DNA from: Chloroflexota bacterium
GTDB taxonomy: Bacteria; Chloroflexota; Anaerolineae; Anaerolineales; UBA11858
NCBI GenBank assembly: GCA_030666985.1
Contig: DAOUWT010000017.1
Span: 1-18,916, forward strand
Length of the DNA stretch: 18,916 nt
Direction of reading: 5' to 3'
This document shows positions 1 to 6,139 of the stretch, piece by piece. Within the stretch, counting starts at the first letter, position 1. Every line of letters starts with the position of its first letter. The position numbers were made by a program, and so were the translations under genes. The notes beneath the pieces are model-generated. The model was not told where the DNA came from. It did no database searches and saw only the letters and a list, made by a program, of their open reading frames with translations.

Positions 1-112
1 CCCCTCCCTACCTCCCCCAAATGCGACGAGAAGATGTCGAATTTAGGGGAGGAGTGGGGGCATCCCCCCAAATTCCGTGTTTTTTGGCATTTGGGGGGAC
101 TGAGGGGGGCAG
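1..112. repeat. Imperfect G/C-rich inverted repeat at the left edge
   Basis: CCCCCAAATGC (14-24) is the exact reverse complement of GCATTTGGGGG (87-97). An alternative inner stem is CCCCCCAAAT (64-73) with ATTTGGGGGG (89-98). The flanks (C-rich 1-13, G-rich 98-110) continue the symmetry imperfectly. The 16-mer GTGGGGGCATCCCCCC (54-69) recurs exactly at 16251-16266. No coding is apparent here. It could be a small palindromic element or the 3' hairpin of a gene outside the window. Confidence 0.5.
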
Positions 113-157
113 AAATTAACCAACAACTTTTTAGCACTCCCCTTCATATAAACGCAC

Positions 158-186
158 TTGACGTATTTACATAATGCACATACAAT
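158..186 (+). promoter_or_regulatory. brnTA promoter, probably giving a leaderless transcript
   Basis: TTGACG (158-163), a 17-bp spacer and TACAAT (181-186) make a near-consensus vegetative promoter. The start of transcription predicted about 7 bases after the -10 falls at 192-194, on the brnT ATG (193), and no Shine-Dalgarno lies upstream, so the brnT message is probably leaderless. CGTATT (162-167) and AATACG (184-189) form a 6-bp inverted repeat spanning the spacer. This is a plausible operator for the ribbon-helix-helix antitoxin, which autoregulates in known brnTA systems. Confidence 0.65.
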
Positions 187-192
187 ACGAGC

Positions 193-474
193 ATGAATTT
201 CGAATGGAATGAGCAAAAGAACAAGAAGAACATTCGCAGGCGCGGTCTTGATTTTGCTGATGCTTCAGAAGTTTTCAAGCATCCAATGCTTGTCCAATTA
301 GACATACGCTATGACTATGGTGAAGACCGGTGGGTTGGCATTGGTGTAATCCATGGTCGAGTAGTTGTGATTGTATTTACAGAGAGTGATGATGGCGAGA
401 CTATTCGTATCATCTCAATGAGAAAGGCGATAAAACATGAGCGAAAACAATATAAGGAAAACATCTCGTACTGA
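193..474 (+). CDS. brnT: BrnT family type II toxin (ribonuclease)
   Basis: The product has 93 residues. It opens with FEWNEQKNKKNIRRRGLDF, matching the BrnT signature (FEWD..K...N..KHG.sF) and continues with residues typical of the family: a DxRxDYGEDRW stretch (about 37-47), the strand VVVIVFTE (57-64) and RIISMRKA (72-79). BrnT has a RelE-like fold and cleaves RNA to stop translation; its partner BrnA neutralises it. The reading frame overlaps the downstream gene by 38 bases, the usual tight toxin-first arrangement of this family. No frameshift or missing segment is visible, so it looks intact. The family assignment is strong; activity is inferred. Confidence 0.88.
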   Translation: MNFEWNEQKNKKNIRRRGLDFADASEVFKHPMLVQLDIRYDYGEDRWVGIGVIHGRVVVIVFTESDDGETIRIISMRKAIKHERKQYKENISY

Positions 475-718
475 TTGGGAAAGAGTTGACGCGATGTCCG
501 ATGAGGATATTGATACGAGCGAAATCCCACCGTTGGGTGAAGAATTCTTTGCCAGTGCTGAACTACGTTTACCAAGGAAGAAAATTCCAATCACAATGCG
601 TGTAGATCCCGATGTGCTAGATTGGTTCAAGTCATTTGGTAAAGGGTATCAAACGCGGATAAATGCTGTATTGCGCACATATATGGAAGCGTATAGCAAG
701 CGCACGCCATCATCATAA
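437..718 (+). CDS. brnA: BrnA family antitoxin (DUF4415)
   Basis: The product has 93 residues and starts inside the last 38 bases of brnT. The acidic first half (about 14-37) precedes LPRKKIPITMRVDPDVLDWFKSFG (about 45-68), the typical DUF4415 segment in which a short beta strand (ITMRVD) and following helices make a ribbon-helix-helix DNA-binding fold. GYQTRINAVLRTYMEAY (about 70-86) is the conserved C-terminal helix. BrnA binds BrnT and represses the operon. A weak Shine-Dalgarno (AAAGGCG) lies about 9 bases before the ATG, inside brnT, so translation is likely coupled. The pair appears complete. Confidence 0.88.
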   Translation: MSENNIRKTSRTDWERVDAMSDEDIDTSEIPPLGEEFFASAELRLPRKKIPITMRVDPDVLDWFKSFGKGYQTRINAVLRTYMEAYSKRTPSS

Positions 719-751
719 AAGGGTAGCGTAGAACGCAGGCGACGTTGTAGA

Positions 752-768
752 GCGAAATGGCATTTCGC
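752..768. repeat. Small palindrome GCGAAATG-G-CATTTCGC
   Basis: Two perfect 8-base arms (752-759 and 761-768) flank one base, in the gap between brnA and the next gene. A related piece (GCCATTTCG) starts another hairpin at about 15944. It is probably one member of an interspersed family. Confidence 0.45.
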
Positions 769-781
769 CCTATATAAAGAG

Positions 782-820
782 AAAAAGACCTCCGAGTTTT
801 TTCGAAACCTCGGAGGTCTT
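782..820 (-). terminator. Hairpin terminator for the minus-strand pair
   Basis: AAGACCTCCGAG (785-796) pairs perfectly with CTCGGAGGTCTT (809-820). Read on the minus strand the stem runs into a T5 tract (786-782), as in an intrinsic terminator for the genes ending at 909. The same stem sequence recurs at 11253-11291, so this is also a copy of an interspersed palindrome that may have been recruited as terminator. Confidence 0.6.
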
Positions 821-848
821 GCCGTAATAATGAGCCAAAAAACAAACC

Positions 849-901
849 GACTACCAGACTAATGACTACCCGACTATCAGACTAACGACTACCCCACTAT
901 C
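849..901. repeat. Short degenerate GACTA array (period 7-8)
   Basis: Six to seven copies of a GACTAnn(n) unit (GACTACC, GACTAAT, GACTACC, GACTATC, GACTAAC, GACTACC) follow each other just past the end of the 909-1124 gene. It resembles the heptamer arrays elsewhere in the window in unit size and degeneracy, though the register slips between 7 and 8 bases. Confidence 0.6.
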
Positions 902-908
902 TGTTGTC

Positions 909-1124
909 TCATTTTTGAAATGTGTCCATATAATCCTTGATTTTAGGAAACCCTGTCAGCCTATCATAGAAGAAGTTGTTGACCATGTTGATGACTTCGG
1001 CGCGGGCGGTTTCGATCTCGCTGCTCATGGGTTGGCCGCTTTTTTGGTCTTCTAGCCCGTCCCGCAGGCGCAGCAAATACCGCACCACTTCGGACTCTTT
1101 CTCCCCCTCTAGGGCATCCACCAC
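909..1124 (-). CDS. Small hypothetical acidic protein downstream of the vWA gene
   Basis: The frame gives 71 residues from a GTG. A second GTG is one codon inside it, and the frame stays open back to a stop at about 1167 without an ATG. The product is soluble, with helix-like character: ALEGEKESEVVRYLLRLRDGLED (about 4-26), then an amphipathic helix through ETARAEVINMVNNFFYDRL. It has no signal peptide or recognised domain. It begins 14 bases after the stop of the vWA gene and both end before the hairpin at 782-820, so they are probably cotranscribed. The only nearby Shine-Dalgarno-like string is AGGGAG, over 20 bases upstream, so the start is uncertain. I do not recognise the family. Confidence 0.5.
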   Translation of the reverse strand: MVDALEGEKESEVVRYLLRLRDGLEDQKSGQPMSSEIETARAEVINMVNNFFYDRLTGFPKIKDYMDTFQK

Positions 1125-1137
1125 GTCTGGGTAGTGG

Positions 1138-2874
1138 TTATTTTTTACTCCCTCTAAAGTGGAAGATCAAGAAGATCACCAAGACAAACAGAACCAGGCC
1201 CGCCAGGGGGAGGACAGGAGCGGCCTGCTCAACGAGGCTGGGTTCGGGCAGGGGGGTGGGTGTCAGGTAGGGCGTCGGCGATGGGGTCGGCGTGGAGGCG
1301 CAGTCGTTCACGGTGATTACAATGCTGTATACTACCTCTTCCTCTGAATCGCTCTCGCCATGAATCAAAACCTGCCAATTGCCCTCAGCTGGGTTCATGA
1401 GGGTGTAGAGTTTCAAGTTGTCGCCGGTCTGGGATGTGTAGCCGGGATAATCACCATCAACGGGGGTGTCCTGCGGGGAGAGGATGCTCAAGGCTGGGTC
1501 TCCCGAAACGTAGTTCAGGGCCAAGCTCAACTCGCACACGTTATCGGACATCTTGAGGGTATCCACCTCGGTGGGCGCATCCCCAGGCTGGACGATCCCG
1601 CTAATGCGCTTCACTTCGCCTAATAGTCCCTGCCGGCAGGCGATGAAGAAGTTCATTAGCTCAGCGCCGCTTTCGGCAAAGAGATATTCTCCGGCGGTAG
1701 CTTCTGCTAGGCCTTCCAACAACCTCTTGTCAACGTGAGCTTCGGATGCGCCAAATCCGACCGTGCAAATGGTGGCGTTCAGGTCGTCGGCCCGGGGCGG
1801 GATGTCTTTTAGGACTTGATCAGAGTCGGGGCCAACGGTGATGTGGCCGTCACTGAGCAGGATGATCACCGTAGATTGATCGGGGTCAGCGTTTCGTTCT
1901 AGTTCCTTTAGGGCCTCGTCCAATCCCCCGTAAACATTCGTTAGCTCTAAAGGTTCTAGAACTTCGATTTTCTGATCGACAATATCATCGTTTGTGGTCA
2001 ATTCCTGAAGGAGAACGTAGTCGGTAGAGAAGCGCACCAGGGCCACGAGAGAAATCCGCCTTCCGGCTACGCTATCTAGCCGTGATAGGCCTAAGAGGGT
2101 CTTGGCAGCTAATTTAGCGAGATCGAGCTTAGTAGGGATATCGTATTCAGCTACTAAAATATCCCGCTCTTCTAGCAAGGCTTCATAGTTTGCATTGGCG
2201 AGTATGTCTTCTCGTTGTTGAATGAGGTCGTTGTAATTGCGGGCTTCAAGGATATCAAAATAGGCTTCATAGGCAGCGGTGCTAGTTTCTTGGAGTGTGG
2301 TATATCCCGGGTCTCCGAGATAGAGAACGAGGTTTTGAATATCTTGCTGGTCTTGGGCCGTATACTCAACATCAGGGCAGGCTTGATCGATCCAGTAATT
2401 TACTTCGGTGTAGGTCAGGGCAGAAGCAATCCACCGCGCATAAGATGTATCACATCCCAGTTCCCTGAGGGCATTGGCAATTGGGGCCATGACTGCCGCT
2501 TGACTCTCGCCATAATCGTTTTCAGAAAACCACGCATCCAGTGCGCTTATTGTGTCTTGCCACACTTGTCGAGCGTTCACCACTTCGGGGTCTTCGACGA
2601 TGGCATTGAGTTGCTCTTTGATTTCGTTCAGTTCTTCATCATTCTCAATGGCGTCAATTTTATCTAATATATCCTTTAATTCTGCGGGAAATTCGCCGAA
2701 TGGAACCAACGCTTCCATGCTTTGAGAGACATCAAGAACCAACACTATCTGAATGATCTCTTCGCTTGGATCGTCCTCTGCTGGCCCGCCTTCCTGGGCA
2801 TACACGGGTCCCACGGAACTGAGAATGACAACCCCTATGACTACGAGCATTAAAAGACGTTTGAGCAGTTTCAT
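1138..2874 (-). CDS. Secreted, C-terminally anchored von Willebrand factor A protein
   Basis: The 578-residue product has a signal peptide (about 1-26: positive start, hydrophobic core, VYA before QE) and a vWA domain with a full metal-ion site: D48-V-S50-Q-S52, T312 in the segment LELTNVYGG, and D342 in LLSDGH. Between the first motif and the helix near LDLAKLAAKTL (251-260) sit about 190 extra residues, largely helical and with C141 and C166, so the vWA fold is interrupted by a large insertion. A beta-rich region (about 420-525) follows, then a Thr/Pro spacer (528-546), one transmembrane helix (about 554-571) and a short basic tail (FRGSKK). The protein is therefore displayed outside the cell; vWA domains usually bind protein ligands through the metal site. 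GGAGG lies six bases before the ATG. The ligand is unknown. Confidence 0.85.
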   Translation of the reverse strand: MKLLKRLLMLVVIGVVILSSVGPVYAQEGGPAEDDPSEEIIQIVLVLDVSQSMEALVPFGEFPAELKDILDKIDAIENDEELNEIKEQLNAIVEDPEVVNARQVWQDTISALDAWFSENDYGESQAAVMAPIANALRELGCDTSYARWIASALTYTEVNYWIDQACPDVEYTAQDQQDIQNLVLYLGDPGYTTLQETSTAAYEAYFDILEARNYNDLIQQREDILANANYEALLEERDILVAEYDIPTKLDLAKLAAKTLLGLSRLDSVAGRRISLVALVRFSTDYVLLQELTTNDDIVDQKIEVLEPLELTNVYGGLDEALKELERNADPDQSTVIILLSDGHITVGPDSDQVLKDIPPRADDLNATICTVGFGASEAHVDKRLLEGLAEATAGEYLFAESGAELMNFFIACRQGLLGEVKRISGIVQPGDAPTEVDTLKMSDNVCELSLALNYVSGDPALSILSPQDTPVDGDYPGYTSQTGDNLKLYTLMNPAEGNWQVLIHGESDSEEEVVYSIVITVNDCASTPTPSPTPYLTPTPLPEPSLVEQAAPVLPLAGLVLFVLVIFLIFHFRGSKK

Positions 2875-2917
2875 GAGAAGCCTCCGTATTTTTGATAAAA
2901 TGGTGATTAATATCTTT

Positions 2918-2926
2918 ATTTTAGCA
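2918..2926 (-). promoter_or_regulatory. Extended -10 promoter of the vWA gene
   Basis: On the minus strand TGCTAAAAT (2926-2918) is a TGnTAAAAT extended -10 element without a recognisable -35. It would start a transcript near 2911, about 37 bases before the vWA start codon. Confidence 0.45.
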
Positions 2927-2931
2927 TAGTT

Positions 2932-2962
2932 TTGGCGGAATTAGGGGCCGCCGTGCTATAAT
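2932..2962 (+). promoter_or_regulatory. Extended -10 promoter of the acyl-CoA dehydrogenase gene
   Basis: TGCTATAAT (2954-2962) is a perfect extended -10. A weak -35 (TTGGCG, 2932-2937) is 19 bases upstream. Predicted transcription begins near 2969, leaving a leader of about 48 bases with AAGGAG at 3003-3008 before the ATG at 3017. Confidence 0.6.
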
Positions 2963-3016
2963 ACAGAACAAGTTTCAATCTCTTTTCACAATATAATAGA
3001 ATAAGGAGAAAGCCAG

Positions 3017-4183
3017 ATGACCAATCAAGGATTCACGCTTAGTGATGAGCACAAAATGATTCGCCAGGCGGCGCGAGATTTCGCTCGAAACGAGATTGCG
3101 CCTATAGCAGCAGAAATCGACGAAAGCGGGGATTTTCCCCTGGAGACGATCAAGAAAATGGGTGAGATGGGTTTCATGGGCATCCAAGTACCCGAGAAGT
3201 ACGGCGGGGCCGAGATGGATACCCTGGCCTATGTTTTGGCCTTAGAAGAAATTTGCAAGGTAGACGCAGCCCATGGGACGATTATGTCCGTCAATAACTC
3301 GCTCTACAATTACGCCTTACTCCGCTTTGGGACAGAAGAACAATGCCATAAGTTCATGGTGCCTGTCGCCATGGGAGAAAAAATTGGAACCTACGCCCTT
3401 ACCGAGCCTATGTCCGGGTCCGATGCCGCGACCATGCGCAGCCGAGCGGTCAGGGATGGCGACGAATATGTCATCAACGGGCTCAAATCCTGGATTTCCG
3501 GGGGGCCGGTAGCGGATTATGTGCTCCTCTTCACCATGACCGATCCCGATAAAAAACATCGTGGAGTCACGGCCTTCATGATAGAAGCTGATAAACCAGG
3601 GTTCGTTCGTGGGAAAAAAGAACCCAAACTAGGAATTCGAGGCTCTGCGACCAGTGAACTCATCTTCGAAGACTATCGCTGCCCCGTAGAAAATCGCTTA
3701 GGAGAAGAGGGCGAAGGCTTCAAAATCAGCATGACCGTTTTGGACGCGGGTAGGATTGGCATCGCATCCCAGGCCCTGGGAATTGCTGAAGCTGCCTACG
3801 AGGCCAGCGTGGAGTACGCCAAAGAGCGAGAAGCCTTCGGGAAAAAGATTGGCCAATTCCAGGGCATCAGCTTCAAACTGGCGGATATGAAAACGCGCAT
3901 CGAAGCTTCTCGTCTCCTTATTTACCAGGCCGCCTACAAGAAAGATCAATGCCTTGAAAGCGGGGGACGCTTCACCTTAGAAGCTGCCATGGCAAAGCTA
4001 TTCGCCTCCGAAACGGCCATGTTCTGCGCCCACGCCGCGGTGCAAATCCATGGCGGCATGGGCTACTCCCGCGAGCTGCCCATCGAGCGCTATTTCCGTG
4101 ACGCAAAGATCACCGAAATCTACGAAGGCACCAGCGAAATTCAACGCCTTGTCATTGCTCGTTTGGAAACTGGTTTACGATAA
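3017..4183 (+). CDS. Acyl-CoA dehydrogenase, short-chain/butyryl-CoA type
   Basis: The 388-residue product has the full length of the family and the three-part layout: N-terminal helical domain (1-120), middle beta domain (about 121-232) and C-terminal helical domain (233-388). YALTEPMSGSDA (126-137) is the FAD/substrate signature, QIHGGMGY (343-350) the second family signature, and E370 in KITEIYEGTSEIQR is at the position of the catalytic base of short- and medium-chain enzymes. It oxidises acyl-CoA to trans-2-enoyl-CoA and passes electrons to electron-transfer flavoprotein. It stands alone here with its own promoter and a good Shine-Dalgarno; no etfAB or thiolase is adjacent, so chain length and pathway cannot be settled from context. 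Confidence 0.93.
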   Translation: MTNQGFTLSDEHKMIRQAARDFARNEIAPIAAEIDESGDFPLETIKKMGEMGFMGIQVPEKYGGAEMDTLAYVLALEEICKVDAAHGTIMSVNNSLYNYALLRFGTEEQCHKFMVPVAMGEKIGTYALTEPMSGSDAATMRSRAVRDGDEYVINGLKSWISGGPVADYVLLFTMTDPDKKHRGVTAFMIEADKPGFVRGKKEPKLGIRGSATSELIFEDYRCPVENRLGEEGEGFKISMTVLDAGRIGIASQALGIAEAAYEASVEYAKEREAFGKKIGQFQGISFKLADMKTRIEASRLLIYQAAYKKDQCLESGGRFTLEAAMAKLFASETAMFCAHAAVQIHGGMGYSRELPIERYFRDAKITEIYEGTSEIQRLVIARLETGLR

Positions 4184-4260
4184 GAGTTGGCCCTAGACTA
4201 CCCCGGGGATTTTTGGGGGGGACGGGGGGGGGGCGTGAGACCAACCCCCAGGCGCCAGGC

Positions 4261-4349
4261 CACGCCTAAGCGTGGCACGCACGCCTAAGCGTGGCACGCA
4301 CGCCTAAGCGTGGCACGCACGCCTAAGCGTGGCACGCACGCCCAAGCGG
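4261..4349. repeat. Tandem array of a 19-bp palindromic unit
   Basis: The unit CACGCCTAAGCGTGGCACG occurs four times without mismatch (from 4261, 4280, 4299 and 4318) and a fifth, diverged and shortened copy follows (4337-4349). Each unit holds the palindrome CACGC-CTAA-GCGTG, so the transcript could fold into a row of small hairpins. The array lies just behind the acyl-CoA dehydrogenase gene, after a G-rich stretch (4214-4233). There are no spacers, so it is not a CRISPR array. The gap 4184-4428 otherwise contains no gene. Confidence 0.9.
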
Positions 4350-4360
4350 GGACAAACCCT

Positions 4361-4397
4361 GGGGATAGGCATCCCCGCCGGGGCGAGGTTTTGCCCC
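4361..4397. repeat. Two adjacent G/C-rich hairpins upstream of 4429
   Basis: GGGGAT-aggc-ATCCCC (4361-4376) is a perfect stem-loop and GGGGC (4380-4384) pairs with GCCCC (4393-4397). They lie 32 bases before the next start codon, between the tandem array and the gene. They could be part of that gene's leader or simply copies of the small G/C palindromes that recur here. Confidence 0.4.
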
Positions 4398-4428
4398 ATC
4401 CCCAGCCGCTTGCACTCCCAAAAAACTA

Positions 4429-4872
4429 ATGGATTCTCAAACCCCCGCCTCAAACCAAAAACGCTCCTGGCCAATAACCCTCCTTGCCCTCATAGTCCTT
4501 TTCGTCGGCGTGGTGCATTGGATGAAGTTCTTCCTGGCAATTCAGCAGTGGGATACGCTCGAAAACGCGCCCCTGTTGATCTCTCCCCTCTACCTGGCCC
4601 TGGCGGGGCTGGGATGGGGCCTAGTGAGCGTCCCCCTCGTGTGGGGGCTGTGGACGGGTAAGCTATGGGCCTGGTATGGGATTCAAATTGCCGGTGCATT
4701 TTACTACCTAGCAACCTGGGTTGACCTGGCATGGATAGCCGCCCCGGACCTTGCCTGCACGCGTTGGCCTTTCACCCTGGGCGTCTCTATCCTAGGATTA
4801 ATCTACCTCTTTGGCACAGTACATTACCCTGCAAACCGCCGTTTTTTCGAAAGAACATTGGCCTCTAAATAA
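4429..4872 (+). CDS. Small four-helix integral membrane protein, unknown function
   Basis: The product has 147 residues with four hydrophobic segments at about 15-36, 48-72, 80-103 and 114-130. It has a polar, basic N terminus (QTPASNQKRS) and a basic C terminus (ANRRFFERTLASK), which places both ends in the cytoplasm by the positive-inside rule. It is Trp-rich in the second and third helices. No catalytic motif is seen. There is no clear Shine-Dalgarno before the ATG, so the start is likely but not certain. I do not recognise a named family; similar small membrane proteins are commonly left as hypothetical. Confidence 0.7.
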   Translation: MDSQTPASNQKRSWPITLLALIVLFVGVVHWMKFFLAIQQWDTLENAPLLISPLYLALAGLGWGLVSVPLVWGLWTGKLWAWYGIQIAGAFYYLATWVDLAWIAAPDLACTRWPFTLGVSILGLIYLFGTVHYPANRRFFERTLASK

Positions 4873-4884
4873 GCATCTGAGTTA

Positions 4885-4893
4885 TGATAAAAT
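4885..4893 (+). promoter_or_regulatory. Extended -10 promoter of the DUF433/DUF5615 pair
   Basis: TGATAAAAT (4885-4893) is an extended -10 without a clear -35. The same nine bases precede the DUF151 gene and the tRNA gene, which supports a common promoter form in this genome. Confidence 0.5.
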
Positions 4894-4947
4894 AAAGTGC
4901 AAGTCTGAATAAGCGAATTGGTTAAAGATTTTCCGGGAGCATAAACC

Positions 4948-5178
4948 ATGAATTTTAATCGTATCACTGTTAAACCTTATAAAATGGGAGGGGTGCCTTG
5001 TATTCGGAGTTTGCGTATTCCCGTTGCTACGATTGTAGGAATGACCGCAGAAGGGATGAGCGAAAAAGAAATTTTAGCATATTACCCAGACCTTGAAAGA
5101 GAAGACATCCGTGAGGCTTTGTATTTTGCCGCCGAAGCTGTTCGAGAGCGAGAGCTACCCCTGGTGGCTGCGTTGTGA
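4948..5178 (+). CDS. DUF433 family antitoxin-like protein
   Basis: The product has 76 residues and matches the DUF433 pattern throughout: RITVKPYKMGGVPCIRSLRIPV (about 5-26), the helix-turn-helix-like region TIVGMTAEGMSEKEILAYYPDLEREDIREAL (28-58) and a C-terminal helix. DUF433 proteins are short DNA-binding proteins, often the antitoxin partner of a PIN-like DUF5615 protein, as here. GGGAG lies nine bases before the ATG. The last four bases (GTGA) overlap the GTG start of the next gene. It appears intact although its partner is broken. Confidence 0.85.
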   Translation: MNFNRITVKPYKMGGVPCIRSLRIPVATIVGMTAEGMSEKEILAYYPDLEREDIREALYFAAEAVRERELPLVAAL

Positions 5179-5414
5179 AATTTATCATTGACAATGCCTT
5201 ATCCCCTGTAGTAGCAGATGGTCTGCGCCAAGCAGGTTATGATGCTGTCCATGTGCGAGATTATGAGATGCAAGCTGCGACAGACGATGAGATTTTTTTC
5301 AAGCAGCTAGCGAAGAACGTGTCATTGTCTCTGCTGATACAGATTTTGGTATGTTGTTGGCATTGTGAGGTAAGACGAAACCCTCTTTCATTTTGTAAGG
5401 AACCGTGTTCCTGA
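5175..5414 (+). pseudogene. Frameshifted DUF5615 PIN-like toxin
   Basis: The first 41 residues (KFIIDNALSPVVADGLRQAGYDAVHVRDYEM, then DDEIF) are a good DUF5615 N terminus, with the first acidic active-site residue in IIDNALSP. At a T7 run (5293-5299) the frame is lost. Adding one T restores QAASEERVIVSADTDFGMLLAL, including the conserved DTDFG acidic motif, up to a TGA at 5366-5368. After that TGA the same frame still reads GKTKPSFIL, as in intact relatives, so the TGA probably replaced CGA. Two lesions argue for decay more than for a sequencing slip. The unrepaired frame ends in unrelated residues at 5414. The overlap with DUF433 shows it was the toxin of a two-gene module. Confidence 0.8.
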
Positions 5415-5442
5415 TTTCCTGATACCTAGTCACTGATTCCTA

Positions 5443-5451
5443 TGATAAAAT
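5443..5451 (+). promoter_or_regulatory. Extended -10 promoter of the DUF151/dnaB cluster
   Basis: TGATAAAAT (5443-5451) lies 44 bases before the start codon at 5495. No clear -35 is seen. It is the likely start of the four-gene plus-strand cluster that ends at 9539. Confidence 0.55.
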
Positions 5452-5494
5452 ACCACGGCAAAGCGTGTAGAAAAATTACAGTTCGGAGGTTCCT

Positions 5495-6034
5495 ATGTCC
5501 GATATGGTTGAAGTAGTCATTGACAGTATCCGCGTCAGCTTAATGTCCCATCAGCGCGTCATTATCCTCCGGGAGGTGGACATTGAGCGCTACTTACCTA
5601 TCATGGTAGGGGTTTACGAGGCGGAACATCTCACCCTGGCCCTGCAAGAGGTAGAAATTTCTCGTCCTCTGACCTATGAGCTATTTTCCAATGTCCTCGA
5701 TTCCCTAGATGCTGAACTCGTCCATGTCGAAATAATAACCCTCCGAAACGATACCTTTTACGGCAACCTGGTTTTCAACGTCGGTGGCACTTTGCTCACC
5801 GTTGACTCCCGCCCCTCGGATGCCATCAACCTGGCCGTGCGGAAGGACATTCCCATCTTAGTTGACCGCGTGGTAATGGAAGAGGCGGGCCTCATCCCCG
5901 AAGAAGACCTCTCCGCCCCCGGTCAGGGCATTGACGTAGACGATGGGGAACCTTTCGACGAAGAGCGACTTTCGATCTTCGAGGATTATCTCGGCAAGTT
6001 AGGCCCTGACCAGATCAACCCAGACGAGGAGTGA
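5495..6034 (+). CDS. Bifunctional nuclease family protein (DUF151)
   Basis: The product has 179 residues. The DUF151 core is complete: VEVVIDSIRVSL, then VIILREVDIERYLPIMVGVYEAEHLTLAL (about 22-50), RPLTYELFSNVLDSL (56-70) and the segment FYGNLVFNVGG...VDSRPSDAINLAVRKDIPILV (about 88-121), in which SRPSDA is the most conserved stretch of the family. A variable acidic tail (about 135-179) follows. Members have been reported to cleave both DNA and RNA, hence the name, but the cellular role is not settled. CGGAGG (5484-5489) five bases before the ATG fixes the start. It heads the gene row containing dnaB, which suggests but does not prove a nucleic-acid role. Confidence 0.88.
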   Translation: MSDMVEVVIDSIRVSLMSHQRVIILREVDIERYLPIMVGVYEAEHLTLALQEVEISRPLTYELFSNVLDSLDAELVHVEIITLRNDTFYGNLVFNVGGTLLTVDSRPSDAINLAVRKDIPILVDRVVMEEAGLIPEEDLSAPGQGIDVDDGEPFDEERLSIFEDYLGKLGPDQINPDEE

Positions 6035-6035
6035 A

Positions 6036-6139
6036 CAGTATTCAGTATTCAGTGTTCAGTGTCCAGTATTCAGTGTCCAGTCTCCAACCTCCAACATCTA
6101 ACCTCCAACATCCAATACCCAATACCCAATATCCAATCC
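6036..6139 (+). repeat. Heptanucleotide array filling the DUF151-dnaB gap
   Basis: Fourteen units of exactly seven bases plus one hexamer run in register: CAGTATT twice, CAGTGTT, CAGTGTC, CAGTATT, CAGTGTC, CAGTCTC, then drifting to CAACCTC, CAACATC, CAATACC and CAATATC. The array starts one base after the DUF151 stop codon and ends on the base before an ATG at 6140. It has no stop in the dnaB frame, so the open frame extends back through it to 6059. Confidence 0.92.

Noticed and set aside
4201..4233. Intrinsic terminator of the acyl-CoA dehydrogenase gene (CCCCGGGG followed by ATTTTT)
   Set aside because: The palindrome has no room for a loop and the following G runs make the stem ambiguous; not convincing enough to list.
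4261..4349. CRISPR array
   Set aside because: The 19-base units follow directly on each other without spacers, and no cas gene is present.
6059..6139. ATG 6059 as the dnaB start
   Set aside because: The extra 27 residues are translated heptamer repeat and precede the normal start of DnaB homology; 6140 gives the usual length. Without a Shine-Dalgarno at either site it cannot be fully excluded.
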